40,921 nt of DNA from Bacteroidota bacterium (lineage in GTDB: Bacteria; Bacteroidota; Ignavibacteria; Palsa-1295), in the NCBI GenBank assembly GCA_030706745.1, contig JAUZNX010000022.1, forward strand, positions 1-40,921, in the 5' to 3' direction. The translations under genes were made by a program, and so were the position numbers. Below the pieces are notes generated by a model. That model was not told where the DNA came from. It did not search any database and saw only the letters and a list, made by a program, of their open reading frames with translations. How positions within the stretch are numbered: position 1 is the first letter of the stretch; every line of letters begins with the position of its first letter. This document shows positions 7,320 through 15,927 of this stretch, one piece after another.

Positions 7320-7450
7320 CATCATTCCTGCGGCGCGACCGGCATATACACCCTTCTACTGCCTCACACGTTTGGGAGGCCTGACATTAGCAATCATATC
7401 TCGGCGTGAGGAGTTCCGGGTTCGGCGTTATGTAGCGCCAGGGAATGATG
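7320..7450 (-). other. 131-nt rod-like structured element downstream of rpmD
   Basis: The 388-bp gap between the FAD oxidoreductase and L30 genes holds no convincing protein gene but a strong secondary structure. The ends CATCATTCC (7320-7328) and GGAATGATG (7442-7450) pair perfectly, followed by GGCGC (7332-7336) with GCGCC (7435-7439). Further in, CCTCACAC (7362-7369) pairs with GCGTGAGG (7404-7411) through a G-U wobble only if the minus strand is transcribed. Short CAUA/UAUG and ACCC/GGGU helices fit between. It starts 11 bp after the L30 stop. It may be a 3'UTR structure, a small RNA or a decayed palindromic repeat. No U-tract follows. Confidence 0.5.
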
Positions 7451-7460
7451 AATTCCGTAG

Positions 7461-7652
7461 CTACTTTGTCTCTTCGACTACAACCAAATGCTGGACGGCC
7501 CGAACCATCCCACGAACGGCCGGTGTATCGTCGTGCACCGCAACGTAGTTCGGGCGCCCGAGGCCGAGCGCCTTGATTGTGCGCTTATGACGCTCGAGTG
7601 TATCACAAATCGAACGCGTTTGCCGAATGAGAATCTTCTTCGTCGTTGCCAT
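7461..7652 (-). CDS. rpmD: Ribosomal protein L30 (uL30)
   Basis: The 63-residue protein matches short bacterial uL30: KKILIRQTRSICDTLERHKRTIKALGLGR, then the VVHDTPAVRGMV-like segment. It belongs to the large subunit. It is the last ribosomal gene of this cluster. In most bacteria rplO and secY follow directly, but here a structured spacer and a flavoprotein gene follow. It lies 17 bp after rpsE. Confidence 0.95.
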   Translation of the reverse strand: MATTKKILIRQTRSICDTLERHKRTIKALGLGRPNYVAVHDDTPAVRGMVRAVQHLVVVEETK

Positions 7653-7669
7653 GACCCTATCCTTTATTC

Positions 7670-8173
7670 TTAGCCGTTAAACACTTTTGTCAGCGAAACG
7701 CCACGTCGCTCGGAAACCATAGAGGCATCATTGAGCGATTCGAGCGCCGCCATAGTCGCCTTAACCAAGTTATGCGGATTCGATGATCCCTGAGACTTTG
7801 TCAGAATATCCTGCACTCCGGCAAGCTCGAGCACTGCCCGAACACCGCCGCCTGCAATCAAACCCGTTCCCGGAGATGCCGGCTTGAGCATAACTTTGCC
7901 CGCACCAAACTTACCGTAGGTCATATGTGGAATCGTACCGCGGCGGAGAGGAATCGAGTGGACGTTACGCTTGGCGTCCTCGGTTGCCTTTGAAACGGCG
8001 TCTGCCACTTCGTTTGACTTGCCAAGCCCAATGCCGATGTGGCCTTGACCATCACCGACCGCGACAATTGCATTGAAACTAAACCGGCGCCCACCCTTCA
8101 CAACCTTCGCAACACGGTTGACCGCGACGAGCTTGTCCTTGAGGTTCAGTTCTGCTGAGCGAATTTTTGACAC
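7670..8173 (-). CDS. rpsE: Ribosomal protein S5 (uS5)
   Basis: The 167-residue protein contains the N-terminal double-stranded RNA-binding part ([39 protein letters not shown]) and the C-terminal fold with [20 protein letters not shown]. uS5 helps set decoding accuracy near the mRNA entry site of the 30S subunit. It sits 15 bp after rplR within the spc-type order, and its length is normal for the family. Confidence 0.97.
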   Translation of the reverse strand: MSKIRSAELNLKDKLVAVNRVAKVVKGGRRFSFNAIVAVGDGQGHIGIGLGKSNEVADAVSKATEDAKRNVHSIPLRRGTIPHMTYGKFGAGKVMLKPASPGTGLIAGGGVRAVLELAGVQDILTKSQGSSNPHNLVKATMAALESLNDASMVSERRGVSLTKVFNG

Positions 8174-8188
8174 GCTATGTTCCTCGGA

Positions 8189-8545
8189 TTAAAATGCCAG
8201 TCCACCTTCGCGCGCGCCATCAGCAAGTGCTTTGACACGGCCGTGATAAAGATACCCGTTGCGATCGAAGACGGCAGTCTTGATGCCCTTCTGGGTCGCC
8301 ATTTCTGCAAGCGCCTTTCCGGTTTGCTTTGCAAGATCGGTCTTCGGTCCCTTAAGCCCCTTGCTACTTGCGGCGGCCAGAGTAAAACCTTGCGCATCAT
8401 TGATGAGCTGCGCATAAACACCGGTGTTGCTCCGGAAGATGACGAGCCGCGGGGTCTCCGCAGTGCCATGTATTTTCTTCCGAATTGAATGCTTACGTCG
8501 CTCGCGACGCTTCGCCTTTTCCTGCAAATGAAGTTTCGATGCCAT
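8189..8545 (-). CDS. rplR: Ribosomal protein L18 (uL18)
   Basis: The 118-residue protein shows the basic N-terminus ([16 protein letters not shown]) that binds 5S rRNA, followed by [18 protein letters not shown] and the conserved C-terminal [24 protein letters not shown]. It mounts 5S rRNA on the 50S subunit together with L5. The gene lies between rplF and rpsE in the usual order with short gaps. Confidence 0.97.
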   Translation of the reverse strand: MASKLHLQEKAKRRERRKHSIRKKIHGTAETPRLVIFRSNTGVYAQLINDAQGFTLAAASSKGLKGPKTDLAKQTGKALAEMATQKGIKTAVFDRNGYLYHGRVKALADGAREGGLAF

Positions 8546-8564
8546 AAGGATTCCTAGTCTTTGC

Positions 8565-9104
8565 TTATTTTCCGGCAGTCTTTCCAGCCTTGCGGATGAT
8601 CTTCTCGTCGGAGTATTTCACACCCTTACCCTTGTAAGGCTCTGGCGGCCGGATCGATCGAATCTTTGCGGCTACCGCACCGACCAACTGCTTGTCAATC
8701 CCGGTCACCGTGATCTGTGTCGGGACTGGTACCTCCACCGAAATCTCCGGTGGCGGTACGAGTATGACTGGATGTGAATAGCCTAATGCAAATTGTACCC
8801 ACTTGCCCTTCTTCTCAGCTTTGTAACCAACGCCGACGAGTTCAAGCTTTTTCGTAAATCCGTTGGTCACGCCTTCGACCATATTATTCGCCAGTGCACG
8901 CGAAAGTCCGTGCAAGGCCCGGACACGGCGATCATCGCTTGAGCGAAAAAATGTGAGCTGGTCCTGCTCGATCGTTGCGGTAATGCCGACGGGCAGACGC
9001 TTAGCAAGTTGACCTTTTGGCCCCTTGACCTGAATCTCACCGTTTGCATTTACCACCGTCACCCCTTTCGGGATCGTGATCACTTTTCTTCCAATTCTTG
9101 ACAT
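8565..9104 (-). CDS. rplF: Ribosomal protein L6 (uL6)
   Basis: The 179-residue protein has the two related alpha/beta domains of uL6. It begins [15 protein letters not shown] and ends with the family signature [24 protein letters not shown]. uL6 lies near the factor-binding site of the 50S subunit. A 97-bp gap separates it from rpsH, one of the wider gaps in the cluster. That gap contains the small palindrome TCTATA-ACTAC-TATAGA. Confidence 0.97.
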   Translation of the reverse strand: MSRIGRKVITIPKGVTVVNANGEIQVKGPKGQLAKRLPVGITATIEQDQLTFFRSSDDRRVRALHGLSRALANNMVEGVTNGFTKKLELVGVGYKAEKKGKWVQFALGYSHPVILVPPPEISVEVPVPTQITVTGIDKQLVGAVAAKIRSIRPPEPYKGKGVKYSDEKIIRKAGKTAGK

Positions 9105-9201
9105 AATCTGTTCGTTTCGCTTACGCCAATCCGTTCCCCGGATGCTGCAGCATTTTGATAGACTCTATAACTACTATAGATCTACAAATTCTTGAAAATC
9201 C

Positions 9202-9588
9202 TTACCAAACGTAGCACAAAATTTCACCACCAACATTCGCCTGGCGGGCCTGCTTATCGGTCATGAGGCCCTTCGGCGTCGAAAGGATTGCGATCCCGAG
9301 CCCTGAAAGCACGCGTGGTGTCTCCGTTGCCTTCGTGTATTTGCGAAGACCGGGCGTTGAAATCCGCTTGAGACCCATGATGGCAGGCTGGCCGTTGGTA
9401 TATTTCAGCGTTACGCGCAACATACCCTGCTTCGTGTCTTCAATCCGCTCAATCGAATCCACATAGCCTTGCTCCCGCATAATCTCCGCCATCGCAATCT
9501 TGAGGTTGGATGCCGGAACATCAACATACTTATGCCGCGCCTTCAAGGCGTTCCGCACTCTGGTTAAGAAATCTCCAATAGTATCCAT
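9202..9588 (-). CDS. rpsH: Ribosomal protein S8 (uS8)
   Basis: The 128-residue protein starts DTIGDFLTRVRNALKARH and carries the C-terminal signature LSGLGIAILSTPKGLMTDKQAR used to recognise uS8. It binds 16S rRNA helix 21 and, in well-studied species, can repress its own operon by binding mRNA; that is not shown here. The gene order (S14 before, L6 after) is the standard spc order. Confidence 0.97.
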   Translation of the reverse strand: MDTIGDFLTRVRNALKARHKYVDVPASNLKIAMAEIMREQGYVDSIERIEDTKQGMLRVTLKYTNGQPAIMGLKRISTPGLRKYTKATETPRVLSGLGIAILSTPKGLMTDKQARQANVGGEILCYVW

Positions 9589-9632
9589 CTATCCAAAAAA
9601 AATCGTTTATCTGCTTCGCATCGCAGCGAGGT

Positions 9633-9818
9633 CTACCAGCTTGACTTCCGCACCCCTGGGATCTTTCCCTCCAATGCCAGCTCGCGAAAACATAGCCGGC
9701 AAATCCCAAACTTTCGGTAATACGCCCGCGACCGTCCGCATCGATTGCAGCGGTTATGAACGCGCGTTGCAAACTTCGGCTTGCGCTTCGCTTTGACTCT
9801 CAGGGCTAATCGTGCCAT
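9633..9818 (-). CDS. rpsN: Ribosomal protein S14, zinc-binding type (uS14)
   Basis: The 61-residue protein is the short, C+ form of uS14: it carries CNRC and CRLC knuckles (residues about 24-27 and 40-43) that bind zinc, and ends with the PGVRKSSW signature. Many Bacteroidota instead carry the longer zinc-free form of about 89 residues, so the form here is a useful lineage marker. It lies between rplE and rpsH. Confidence 0.97.
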   Translation of the reverse strand: MARLALRVKAKRKPKFATRVHNRCNRCGRSRAYYRKFGICRLCFRELALEGKIPGVRKSSW

Positions 9819-9850
9819 CTCTGAAGTGCTATATATCTAAAGTGCTGATG

Positions 9851-10564
9851 TTAGGCCGCTTGCGTTTCCCGTTTCCGGAACGGCAATCCAAATGCTTTCA
9901 GAAGCTCGAGCGCCTCTTCGTCCGATTTGGCACTGGTCGCAAACGTGATATCCATACCCGTGATACGCGATACTTTATCGACGTCGATCTCGGGGAAAAT
10001 GATTTGTTCGCGAATGCCAAGCGTGTAGTTTCCACGGCCATCGAACGACTTATCCGGAATTCCGCGAAAGTCGCGAATACGTGGGATGGCCGTCGTCATG
10101 AGCCGGTCCAAAAATTCATACATGCGCGCACGTCGCAATGTTACGCGACAGCCGATCGACTGATTCTCGCGGAGCTTGAAGTTCGAAATTGACTTCTTTG
10201 ACTTCGTGACCGCAGGCTTTTGTCCGGTGACGGCCTCAAGATCGTGCATCGCAGCATCGAGCAACTTTGGATCGCTCGCCGCAGCACCGACACCAATATT
10301 GATCGCAATCTTGTCGATTCGGGGCACTTGGTTCACATTGTCATAACCAAAGCGCTTCATAAGCGAAGGCACAACTTCAGTGCGATACTTATTGAGCAAA
10401 CGCGCGGGTGGTACCGGGCGATCTTTCAAAGGCGCAGCATCGGAGTGACTATCATGTCCCCCACCACCGCGCTTCTCGCCCTTCGCCTTACCTTCACCCT
10501 TCGGCGTCTTTGGCTTTCCTTCGCCAGCAGCCTTCGGTTGTTTTTTTGCTTTCTCTTCTGCCAT
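9851..10564 (-). CDS. rplE: Ribosomal protein L5 (uL5) with an N-terminal extension
   Basis: From about residue 52 on, the 237-residue protein is a normal uL5 ([21 protein letters not shown]..., KAVTGQ-like segment, and the C-terminal [19 protein letters not shown]). The usual length is about 180. The first 50 residues are a low-complexity Lys/Gly/Glu stretch with a Gly-His cluster ([10 protein letters not shown]). This extension is in frame from a good ATG, and no later Met gives a natural start before the conserved fold. uL5 contacts 5S rRNA and the P-site tRNA; the role of the extension is unknown. Confidence 0.93.
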   Translation of the reverse strand: MAEEKAKKQPKAAGEGKPKTPKGEGKAKGEKRGGGGHDSHSDAAPLKDRPVPPARLLNKYRTEVVPSLMKRFGYDNVNQVPRIDKIAINIGVGAAASDPKLLDAAMHDLEAVTGQKPAVTKSKKSISNFKLRENQSIGCRVTLRRARMYEFLDRLMTTAIPRIRDFRGIPDKSFDGRGNYTLGIREQIIFPEIDVDKVSRITGMDITFATSAKSDEEALELLKAFGLPFRKRETQAA

Positions 10565-10623
10565 CTTTTTTCCTTAGCAACGATAGTGCATCGCCAACGA
10601 TGCGCCGTTGCTCCAAATTTCAA

Positions 10624-10947
10624 TTATGCGAGCACATCTCCGGAACGCTTCGAAAACCGTTCGAAGCGGACCTTTCCCTCGGTACCTGTGAGCTCGCGCT
10701 TGCCGATCCGTGTCCGAAGATTCGTTTTTGGATCGAGGAGCATAACGTTCGACGCATCGATCGGCGCTTCACGCTGCGTAATGCCGCCCTTCTGATTCTG
10801 CTGCGACGGACGCTCGTGTTTATACTGCGTGTTCACGCCTTCGACGAGCACTTTGTTCGTCTCGGGATAGACGCGCAGAACCTTACCGGTCTTGCCGCGA
10901 CTCTTGCCCGTGATCACTTCGACGATGTCGTTTTTCTTAACTCTCAT
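10624..10947 (-). CDS. rplX: Ribosomal protein L24 (uL24)
   Basis: The 107-residue protein begins with a KOW motif (VKKNDIVEVITGKSRGKTGKVLRVYPETNKVLVEGVN) and continues with the SNVMLLDPKTNLRTRIG segment of bacterial uL24. It is an assembly initiator of the 50S subunit. The gene lies 59 bp before rplE and 41 bp after rplN. Confidence 0.97.
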   Translation of the reverse strand: MRVKKNDIVEVITGKSRGKTGKVLRVYPETNKVLVEGVNTQYKHERPSQQNQKGGITQREAPIDASNVMLLDPKTNLRTRIGKRELTGTEGKVRFERFSKRSGDVLA

Positions 10948-10988
10948 TACTTCACCTTGCCTGGGTATGAAACCCCGACTTCAAAAAA

Positions 10989-11357
10989 TTAGATTACTTC
11001 TGGTGCCAGCGAGACGATCTTCATATACTGTCGTTCGCGGAGCTCGCGAGCAACCGGTCCAAAAATGCGGGTCCCACGGGGTTCACCCTGAGCATTGAGG
11101 AGAACAACCGCATTCTCATCGAACCGAATGTAGCTGCCATCCTTACGAGCGTACTCTTTTTTCGTCCGCACGATCACGGCCTTCGAGACTTCGCCCTTCT
11201 TCACTTGCCCGTTCGGAATGGCCGATTTCACACTGACGACGACTACGTCGCCCAGGCCAGCATAACGTCGGTCATGCCCGCCAAGTATGCGAATGCAGCG
11301 TACCTTTTTGGCGCCCGAGTTGTCGGCTACGATTAGGTTTGTCTCTTCCTGTACCAT
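10989..11357 (-). CDS. rplN: Ribosomal protein L14 (uL14)
   Basis: With the start at the ATG at 11357 the product has 122 residues ([19 protein letters not shown]...), the normal uL14 length. The longer open frame that starts at 11438 overlaps rpsQ and adds 27 unrelated residues, so it is rejected. Signatures [16 protein letters not shown] and [17 protein letters not shown] are present. uL14 forms an intersubunit bridge and the binding site for silencing factor RsfS. The 44-bp spacer before it holds CTCCCACCGGGAG, a short hairpin. Confidence 0.97.
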   Translation of the reverse strand: MVQEETNLIVADNSGAKKVRCIRILGGHDRRYAGLGDVVVVSVKSAIPNGQVKKGEVSKAVIVRTKKEYARKDGSYIRFDENAVVLLNAQGEPRGTRIFGPVARELRERQYMKIVSLAPEVI

Positions 11358-11401
11358 AAATTCCTCACCCAAAACCTCCTCCCACCGGGAGAAGGAAAAC
11401 A

Positions 11402-11707
11402 TTATTTCGCTCGCTCGAGCACTTCCACTACACGCCACCGCTTTGTCTTCGAAAGTGGCCGAGTCTCCATGATGCGGACCGTGTCGCCGGTCTTGGCATC
11501 ACTTTTCTCATCGTGGGCCACAAACTTTGTGGTCTTCTTAAAATACTTTTTATAGAGCGGATGCGGCACCTGGCGCGTGAGGCTCACAATCACGGTCTTC
11601 TGCATTTTGTCGCTGATGACCTTGCCGACGCGCTCTTTGCGATGTCCTCGTGTCGGAGCGCTCGATGCGCTTGCTGTTCCGCTCGTTTGATTCTCGTCCA
11701 TGTTCAA
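11402..11707 (-). CDS. rpsQ: Ribosomal protein S17 (uS17)
   Basis: The 101-residue protein has the uS17 core ([20 protein letters not shown], then [36 protein letters not shown]). It carries about 20 extra Ser/Thr/Ala-rich residues at the N-terminus compared with the usual 80-85. It binds 16S rRNA in the 30S body. The start lies 2 bp after the rpmC stop, so the pair is tightly coupled. Confidence 0.96.
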   Translation of the reverse strand: MNMDENQTSGTASASSAPTRGHRKERVGKVISDKMQKTVIVSLTRQVPHPLYKKYFKKTTKFVAHDEKSDAKTGDTVRIMETRPLSKTKRWRVVEVLERAK

Positions 11708-11709
11708 CT

Positions 11710-11916
11710 TTATTTCGCTAACGGCTTGCGCATGCGGAGAGACGTTTCCATCCGAGCAATGTCGCGACGGAGCGTTTCAAACTGCGCGTGATTATCAAGC
11801 TGCCCAATTGTCTTCTGAAACTTGAGTGCAACAAGGCGCGATCGCGTATCGGCGATTTGCTTTTGCACCTCGGTCTCGTTCAGATTCGCAAGCTCTGCGT
11901 ATTTCGTACCCTTCAT
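11710..11916 (-). CDS. rpmC: Ribosomal protein L29 (uL29)
   Basis: The 68-residue protein is a two-helix uL29: helix one starts [21 protein letters not shown] and helix two has the [17 protein letters not shown] pattern. It lies at the tunnel exit of the 50S subunit near L23. The gene sits between rplP and rpsQ in the canonical order. Confidence 0.95.
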   Translation of the reverse strand: MKGTKYAELANLNETEVQKQIADTRSRLVALKFQKTIGQLDNHAQFETLRRDIARMETSLRMRKPLAK

Positions 11917-11926
11917 TGCAATCCCT

Positions 11927-12346
11927 TTATTCTACGTAATCTGGTCGGATGACAATCTTGGTCTTGACCGGCAACTTATGTCCCGCCAGACGGAAGGCTT
12001 CTTCGGCCAGTTCCTTCGGAACGCCGCCGACCTCGAACATGATGCGCCCCGGTCGAATGACCGCGACCCAAAACTCCGGGGAGCCTTTGCCGGAACCCAT
12101 ACGAGTCTCAGCGGGCTTTTTCGTCACCGGCTTGTCCGGAAAGATCCGAATCCAAATTTTTCCGTCGCGCTTCATGGTGCGCGAAAGCGTTACGCGAACG
12201 GCTTCGATCTGCCGGCTCGTAATCCAACCCGATTCGAGTGCCTTGAGGCCGAATGAGCCGAATGCGACCTGCGTTCCGCGGGTCTCGTTACCCGAGACCT
12301 TGCCGCGCATTGCTTTACGATATTTTACTCTCTTTGGAAGAAGCAT
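11927..12346 (-). CDS. rplP: Ribosomal protein L16 (uL16)
   Basis: The 139-residue protein begins [15 protein letters not shown], contains [20 protein letters not shown] and the signature [19 protein letters not shown], all diagnostic of uL16. It acts near the A-site tRNA and is needed late in 50S assembly. The length matches the family. It lies 25 bp after rpsC. Confidence 0.98.
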   Translation of the reverse strand: MLLPKRVKYRKAMRGKVSGNETRGTQVAFGSFGLKALESGWITSRQIEAVRVTLSRTMKRDGKIWIRIFPDKPVTKKPAETRMGSGKGSPEFWVAVIRPGRIMFEVGGVPKELAEEAFRLAGHKLPVKTKIVIRPDYVE

Positions 12347-12371
12347 CTTCTTCTATATCTACACTGCTATG

Positions 12372-13289
12372 TTATTCTGTCGCTGATTGCGCACGGGTCC
12401 GAAGCTGAGGCCGAGCATCGCTTCGACCAGCATCGCCGCGACCTGCGTCGCTACGACCCGCTCCTCCGCGTCCACCACCTCCGCGTCCACCACGTCGTGG
12501 CTCACGCTCGCCCGAGCGCTCGCCTCCCCCTTCACCGGAATCGTCGCCGCGTCGTCCACCGCGTCGTCGGCGTTCACCGCCGGCTGCAGACACGATCGGC
12601 CGCTTGTCCTTCTGTTCGACTCCATTAACCGCCGTCTCCGCAGCAATCTGCAAAGGCGTCTGGCCGATGATGTCTCCGTGACATACCCATACTTTTACGC
12701 CGATCGATCCATATACTGTTTGCGCAGTGGAACGTGCAAAATCAATATCGGCCCGAAGCGTGTGCAGAGGAATACGACCTTCCTTATATTGCTCGCTGCG
12801 TGCGATTTCAGAGCCGCCCAACCGACCGCCACACATAACGCGGATGCCTTCAGCACCGGCGCGCATCGCAGCTGAGATCGAGCCCTTCATCGCGCGCCGG
12901 AAGGAGATACGTCCTTCGAGCTGCTGCGCGATCTGATCGGCAACGAGTTGTGCATCCGTCTCCGGACGCTTTACTTCATTGATAAGGATCTTCACTTCCT
13001 TACCCCCTGTAATATTCTTCAGCTCCTCTTCGAGTTGCGCGATTTCCTTGCCGCTCTTACCGATCACGACACCCGGTCGCGAGGTATGCACCGTAAGGAC
13101 GACGCGCTTCGTCGTGCGGTCCAGCGTAAGCTTGGAGATTCCCGCGCGCTTCAAGCGGTTCTTCACATAGGCTCGAATAAGATTATCTTCTTCGAGCTTC
13201 TGCGCAAAATTCTTATCGTCGTACCAGCGCGCATCCCACGGTCTGGTTACCGCGACTCTGAAGCCAATGGGGTTTGTTTTTTGTCCCAA
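12372..13289 (-). CDS. rpsC: Ribosomal protein S3 (uS3) with an Arg/Gly-rich tail
   Basis: The first 235 or so residues are normal uS3 ([16 protein letters not shown], the KH-domain segment [20 protein letters not shown], and the C-terminal [24 protein letters not shown]). Residues about 238-305 add an Arg/Gly/Glu/Asp-rich tail with RGG-like and [10 protein letters not shown] units. Many bacterial S3 proteins have short tails, but 68 residues is long. uS3 lines the mRNA entry channel, so the tail would lie near incoming mRNA. The tail resembles that of the FAD oxidoreductase in composition. Confidence 0.96.
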   Translation of the reverse strand: MGQKTNPIGFRVAVTRPWDARWYDDKNFAQKLEEDNLIRAYVKNRLKRAGISKLTLDRTTKRVVLTVHTSRPGVVIGKSGKEIAQLEEELKNITGGKEVKILINEVKRPETDAQLVADQIAQQLEGRISFRRAMKGSISAAMRAGAEGIRVMCGGRLGGSEIARSEQYKEGRIPLHTLRADIDFARSTAQTVYGSIGVKVWVCHGDIIGQTPLQIAAETAVNGVEQKDKRPIVSAAGGERRRRGGRRGDDSGEGGGERSGEREPRRGGRGGGGRGGAGRSDAGRGDAGRSDARPQLRTRAQSATE

Positions 13290-13307
13290 ATTATCTTCCT
13301 ATCGTCT

Positions 13308-13772
13308 TTAACCTACGGTGGTTGTTGCTTTTGCCGTTGCTTTCGCTTTGGCCGTTGGCCGCGTGTTCGCGGTCGTATCTTTTTTATTTCCCCGAACGGG
13401 CTTGCGCGAATCCCGTACACCCAACTCGTCGCTCACGACGATACGAAGGTGGTTTGAGCGCTTTCGCACACGGAATGCACGCCCCATCGGCGCCGGCAAT
13501 ACGCGCTTGAGCATTGCACCACCATCGGCGGAGCACTCACGAACGTATAGCTCTTCGACATCGAACCGAGCGTTCTCGGGGTCCGTCTGGAAATTTGAGA
13601 TCGCGCTGCGGAGCGTCTTCTCTGCTATGACCGATGCATGGTTCGGTGTGAAGTGGAGGATTGATAAAGCCTCCGGCACCCGTTTGCCACGGATCTGATC
13701 GAGCACAATCCGCATTTTTCGCGGCGAACTCTGAATGTTACGCTTGATTGCGTGCGCTTTCTTCATATTCAA
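13308..13772 (-). CDS. rplV: Ribosomal protein L22 (uL22) with a C-terminal extension
   Basis: The 154-residue protein has the uL22 core (QSSPRKMRIVLDQIRGKRVPEALSIL, then the loop and KRVLPAPMGRAFRVRKRSNHLRIVV) and an extra tail of about 35 residues, rich in Lys, Thr and Ala (TAKAKATAKATTT). Standard length is about 110-120. Its hairpin lines the nascent-chain tunnel. The stop lies 18 bp before rpsC, and the start abuts the rpsS stop directly. Confidence 0.96.
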   Translation of the reverse strand: MNMKKAHAIKRNIQSSPRKMRIVLDQIRGKRVPEALSILHFTPNHASVIAEKTLRSAISNFQTDPENARFDVEELYVRECSADGGAMLKRVLPAPMGRAFRVRKRSNHLRIVVSDELGVRDSRKPVRGNKKDTTANTRPTAKAKATAKATTTVG

Positions 13773-14054
13773 TTACTTCGACGCTACTTCCGTCTTAGTC
13801 CCAGAATGTCCTCGGAAGGTCCTCGTCGGCGCAAACTCGCCGAGCTTATGACCTACCATGTTTTCCGTTACGTAAACCGGAATAAACTTATTGCCATTGT
13901 GGACCGTGAACGTGTGGCCAACGAAATCTGGCGAGATCGTCGACGACCGCGACCAGGTCTTTACCACTTTCTTTTGACGCGAAGCATTGAGCGTCTCCAC
14001 TTTGCGGAGGAGCTTCTCGTCAATGAACGGTCCTTTTTTCAGCGAACGTGACAT
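13773..14054 (-). CDS. rpsS: Ribosomal protein S19 (uS19)
   Basis: The 93-residue protein begins [20 protein letters not shown] and contains the signature [31 protein letters not shown], both diagnostic of uS19. It sits in the 30S head near the A site. Normal length; it directly abuts rplV. Confidence 0.98.
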   Translation of the reverse strand: MSRSLKKGPFIDEKLLRKVETLNASRQKKVVKTWSRSSTISPDFVGHTFTVHNGNKFIPVYVTENMVGHKLGEFAPTRTFRGHSGTKTEVASK

Positions 14055-14075
14055 ACTCTTTTATTACGATCAGCC

Positions 14076-14912
14076 TTATTTCGTGCGGCGCTTAACGATG
14101 TACTTATTCGATGCGTTCTTACGCTTTCGCGTCTTGAGGCCCTTAGAAAGTTGACCCCACGGCGATTTCGGATGCTTGCGTCCACCGCCGGATTTCGACT
14201 TGCCTTCACCACCACCCATCGGGTGATCGACCGGGTTCATCGCCATGCCGCGCGTTTGTGGGCGAATACCAAGCCAACGTGAACGGCCGGCCTTGCCCCA
14301 GCTAATATTGAAGAAGTCGGAATTTCCAACCTGTCCAATCGTCGCATAGCACTCGAGACGAATCTTTCGCGTCTCGCCGGATGGCAGCCGAATGGTACAG
14401 AACTCGCCTTCCTTGGCCATGACCTGACATGCGTTGCCAGCGGAGCGAGCCAACTGCCCGCCATGTCCGGCACGAAGCTCCACATTATGGACGAACGTAC
14501 CAAGCGGCATGTTCTTCAACGGGAGCGCATTGCCCACGTTGATCTCACTATCGGGTCCGGACGTAATCGTCGAGTCAACTTGTAGTCCGCCGGGAGCGAT
14601 GATATATCGCTTCTCGCCATCCGCATACGTGATGAGTGCGATACGGCAACTTCGGTTCGGATCGTATTCAATAGCCGAGACCTTACCTGGAATTCCAAGT
14701 TTGTCTCGCTTGAAATCGATCACGCGATACATTCGCTTGTGACCACCACCACGATGCCGTGATGTGATGCGGCCCGTGTTGCCACGACCACCCGACTTAC
14801 GGAGTGGCTCAAGCAGTGACTTTTCCGGCGTGGTCTTCGTGACCTCGTCGAATGTCGAGATCGAATAGTACCGCGTCGCCGGCGTTCTCGGTTTTAAATT
14901 CCTAATAGCCAT
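14076..14912 (-). CDS. rplB: Ribosomal protein L2 (uL2)
   Basis: The 278-residue protein has the basic RNA-binding segment [23 protein letters not shown] and the C-terminal signature [21 protein letters not shown]. The conserved His of the VDHP motif, next to the peptidyl-transferase centre, is present. uL2 is one of the most conserved ribosomal proteins. It starts 3 bp after the rplW stop. Confidence 0.98.
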   Translation of the reverse strand: MAIRNLKPRTPATRYYSISTFDEVTKTTPEKSLLEPLRKSGGRGNTGRITSRHRGGGHKRMYRVIDFKRDKLGIPGKVSAIEYDPNRSCRIALITYADGEKRYIIAPGGLQVDSTITSGPDSEINVGNALPLKNMPLGTFVHNVELRAGHGGQLARSAGNACQVMAKEGEFCTIRLPSGETRKIRLECYATIGQVGNSDFFNISWGKAGRSRWLGIRPQTRGMAMNPVDHPMGGGEGKSKSGGGRKHPKSPWGQLSKGLKTRKRKNASNKYIVKRRTK

Positions 14913-14915
14913 CGC

Positions 14916-15233
14916 TTACAACGCTCCTTTATCTTTCGCCTCGACCGGTGCGAAAATGTCAATCGTCTGACCTGGCTTCAGGTGTACGATCGCCTTCTTG
15001 AAACCAGCCTTTATGCCGCGCCGCACACCCTTCCGCGTGAATTGCGTCTTATGCTTCGACTTTTGCCACGCGGTCTGCACACTGGAGACCGTGACGCCGA
15101 ACTTATGCGCAACCGCACGAGCGATCTCAATCTTATTCGTATCTGGCAGAACTTCGAAGTGGTAGATTCCCTTCTCAGCCTGCAAGGTCGCCTTCTCGGT
15201 TAGCAGCGGTCGTTTTAATACTTCTCGTACCAT
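14916..15233 (-). CDS. rplW: Ribosomal protein L23 (uL23)
   Basis: The 105-residue protein begins with VLKRPLLTEKATLQAEKGIYHFEVLPDTNKIEIARAV, the uL23 core, followed by the extended loop that reaches 23S rRNA. It lies at the tunnel exit and serves as the docking site for trigger factor and SRP. It sits between rplD and rplB. Confidence 0.97.
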   Translation of the reverse strand: MVREVLKRPLLTEKATLQAEKGIYHFEVLPDTNKIEIARAVAHKFGVTVSSVQTAWQKSKHKTQFTRKGVRRGIKAGFKKAIVHLKPGQTIDIFAPVEAKDKGAL

Positions 15234-15245
15234 TCTTCTTCCCTT

Positions 15246-15920
15246 TTATGCCGGCATGGAAATGTGCTCGACTTCCGGCTTCTCGTTGGCCAGGCCGTTG
15301 AATGTATTCTCGATCATCTTGATCGCGGATTCTTCAGCAATCACGGCACGCGACTTCCAAATGTCATACATCGAAGCCTTATCGGCCGCAAGTACCGTCA
15401 GAGTCGGAATGTTCCGACCGCTGAGGAAGATCGTACCATTATCACCCGCCGTCAGGAACAGCGCCTGCTTCTTGTGAAGCTGCAGCGCATTGAGCACGTC
15501 CTGAACTTGCTTGGTCCGAGCGGTATCCAAATTCAAATCTTCTACAACGACAAACGCGTTGTTTTTGACTTTCTCAGAGAGCGCGCTCTTCCGTGCGAGC
15601 TGCTTAACTTTACGCGTAAGCTTTTGCGTGTACTTGTGCGGCTTGGGGCCGAACATTGTACCACCACCTGGATGGAGCGGGCTCTTGATATCACCCTGAC
15701 GTGCACGGCCGGTACCCTTCTGCCGAAACAGCTTCTTGGTCGATCCAGCAACTTCGCTTCGACCCTTGGTCTTGGCTGTACCCTGTCGCTGTGCAGCCAA
15801 ATACGAGTTGATCGAGAGCCACATTGCGTGCTCGTGTGGCTCGATGGCAAAAATGTCATCGGCCAGTGCGATCGTTCGACCCGTACCTGATCCGCTCTTG
15901 TCTAATACTTCGAGTTCCAT
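15246..15920 (-). CDS. rplD: Ribosomal protein L4 (uL4)
   Basis: The 224-residue protein shows the uL4 extended loop (KLFRQKGTGRARQGDIKSPLHPGGGTMFGPKPHKYTQKL), which reaches into the nascent-peptide tunnel, and the C-terminal Rossmann-like fold with IPTLTVLAADKASMYDIWKSRAVIAEES. In enterobacteria L4 also represses the S10 operon; the leader needed for that is not evident here. It lies 7 bp after rplC. Confidence 0.97.
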   Translation of the reverse strand: MELEVLDKSGSGTGRTIALADDIFAIEPHEHAMWLSINSYLAAQRQGTAKTKGRSEVAGSTKKLFRQKGTGRARQGDIKSPLHPGGGTMFGPKPHKYTQKLTRKVKQLARKSALSEKVKNNAFVVVEDLNLDTARTKQVQDVLNALQLHKKQALFLTAGDNGTIFLSGRNIPTLTVLAADKASMYDIWKSRAVIAEESAIKMIENTFNGLANEKPEVEHISMPA

Positions 15921-15927
15921 ATTGTCA

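Noticed and set aside
7320-7450. 5S rRNA gene
   Set aside because: The minus strand has CCGAACC...GGAACT and GTGAGGCAGTAG stretches like 5S rRNA, but only about 16 nt separate the end helix from CCGAAC where a 5S needs about 40. The pairing also gives one rod rather than a three-way junction.
11358-11438. 27-residue N-terminal extension of L14
   Set aside because: Overlaps rpsQ, has no family similarity, and the ATG at 11357 gives the standard 122-residue L14.
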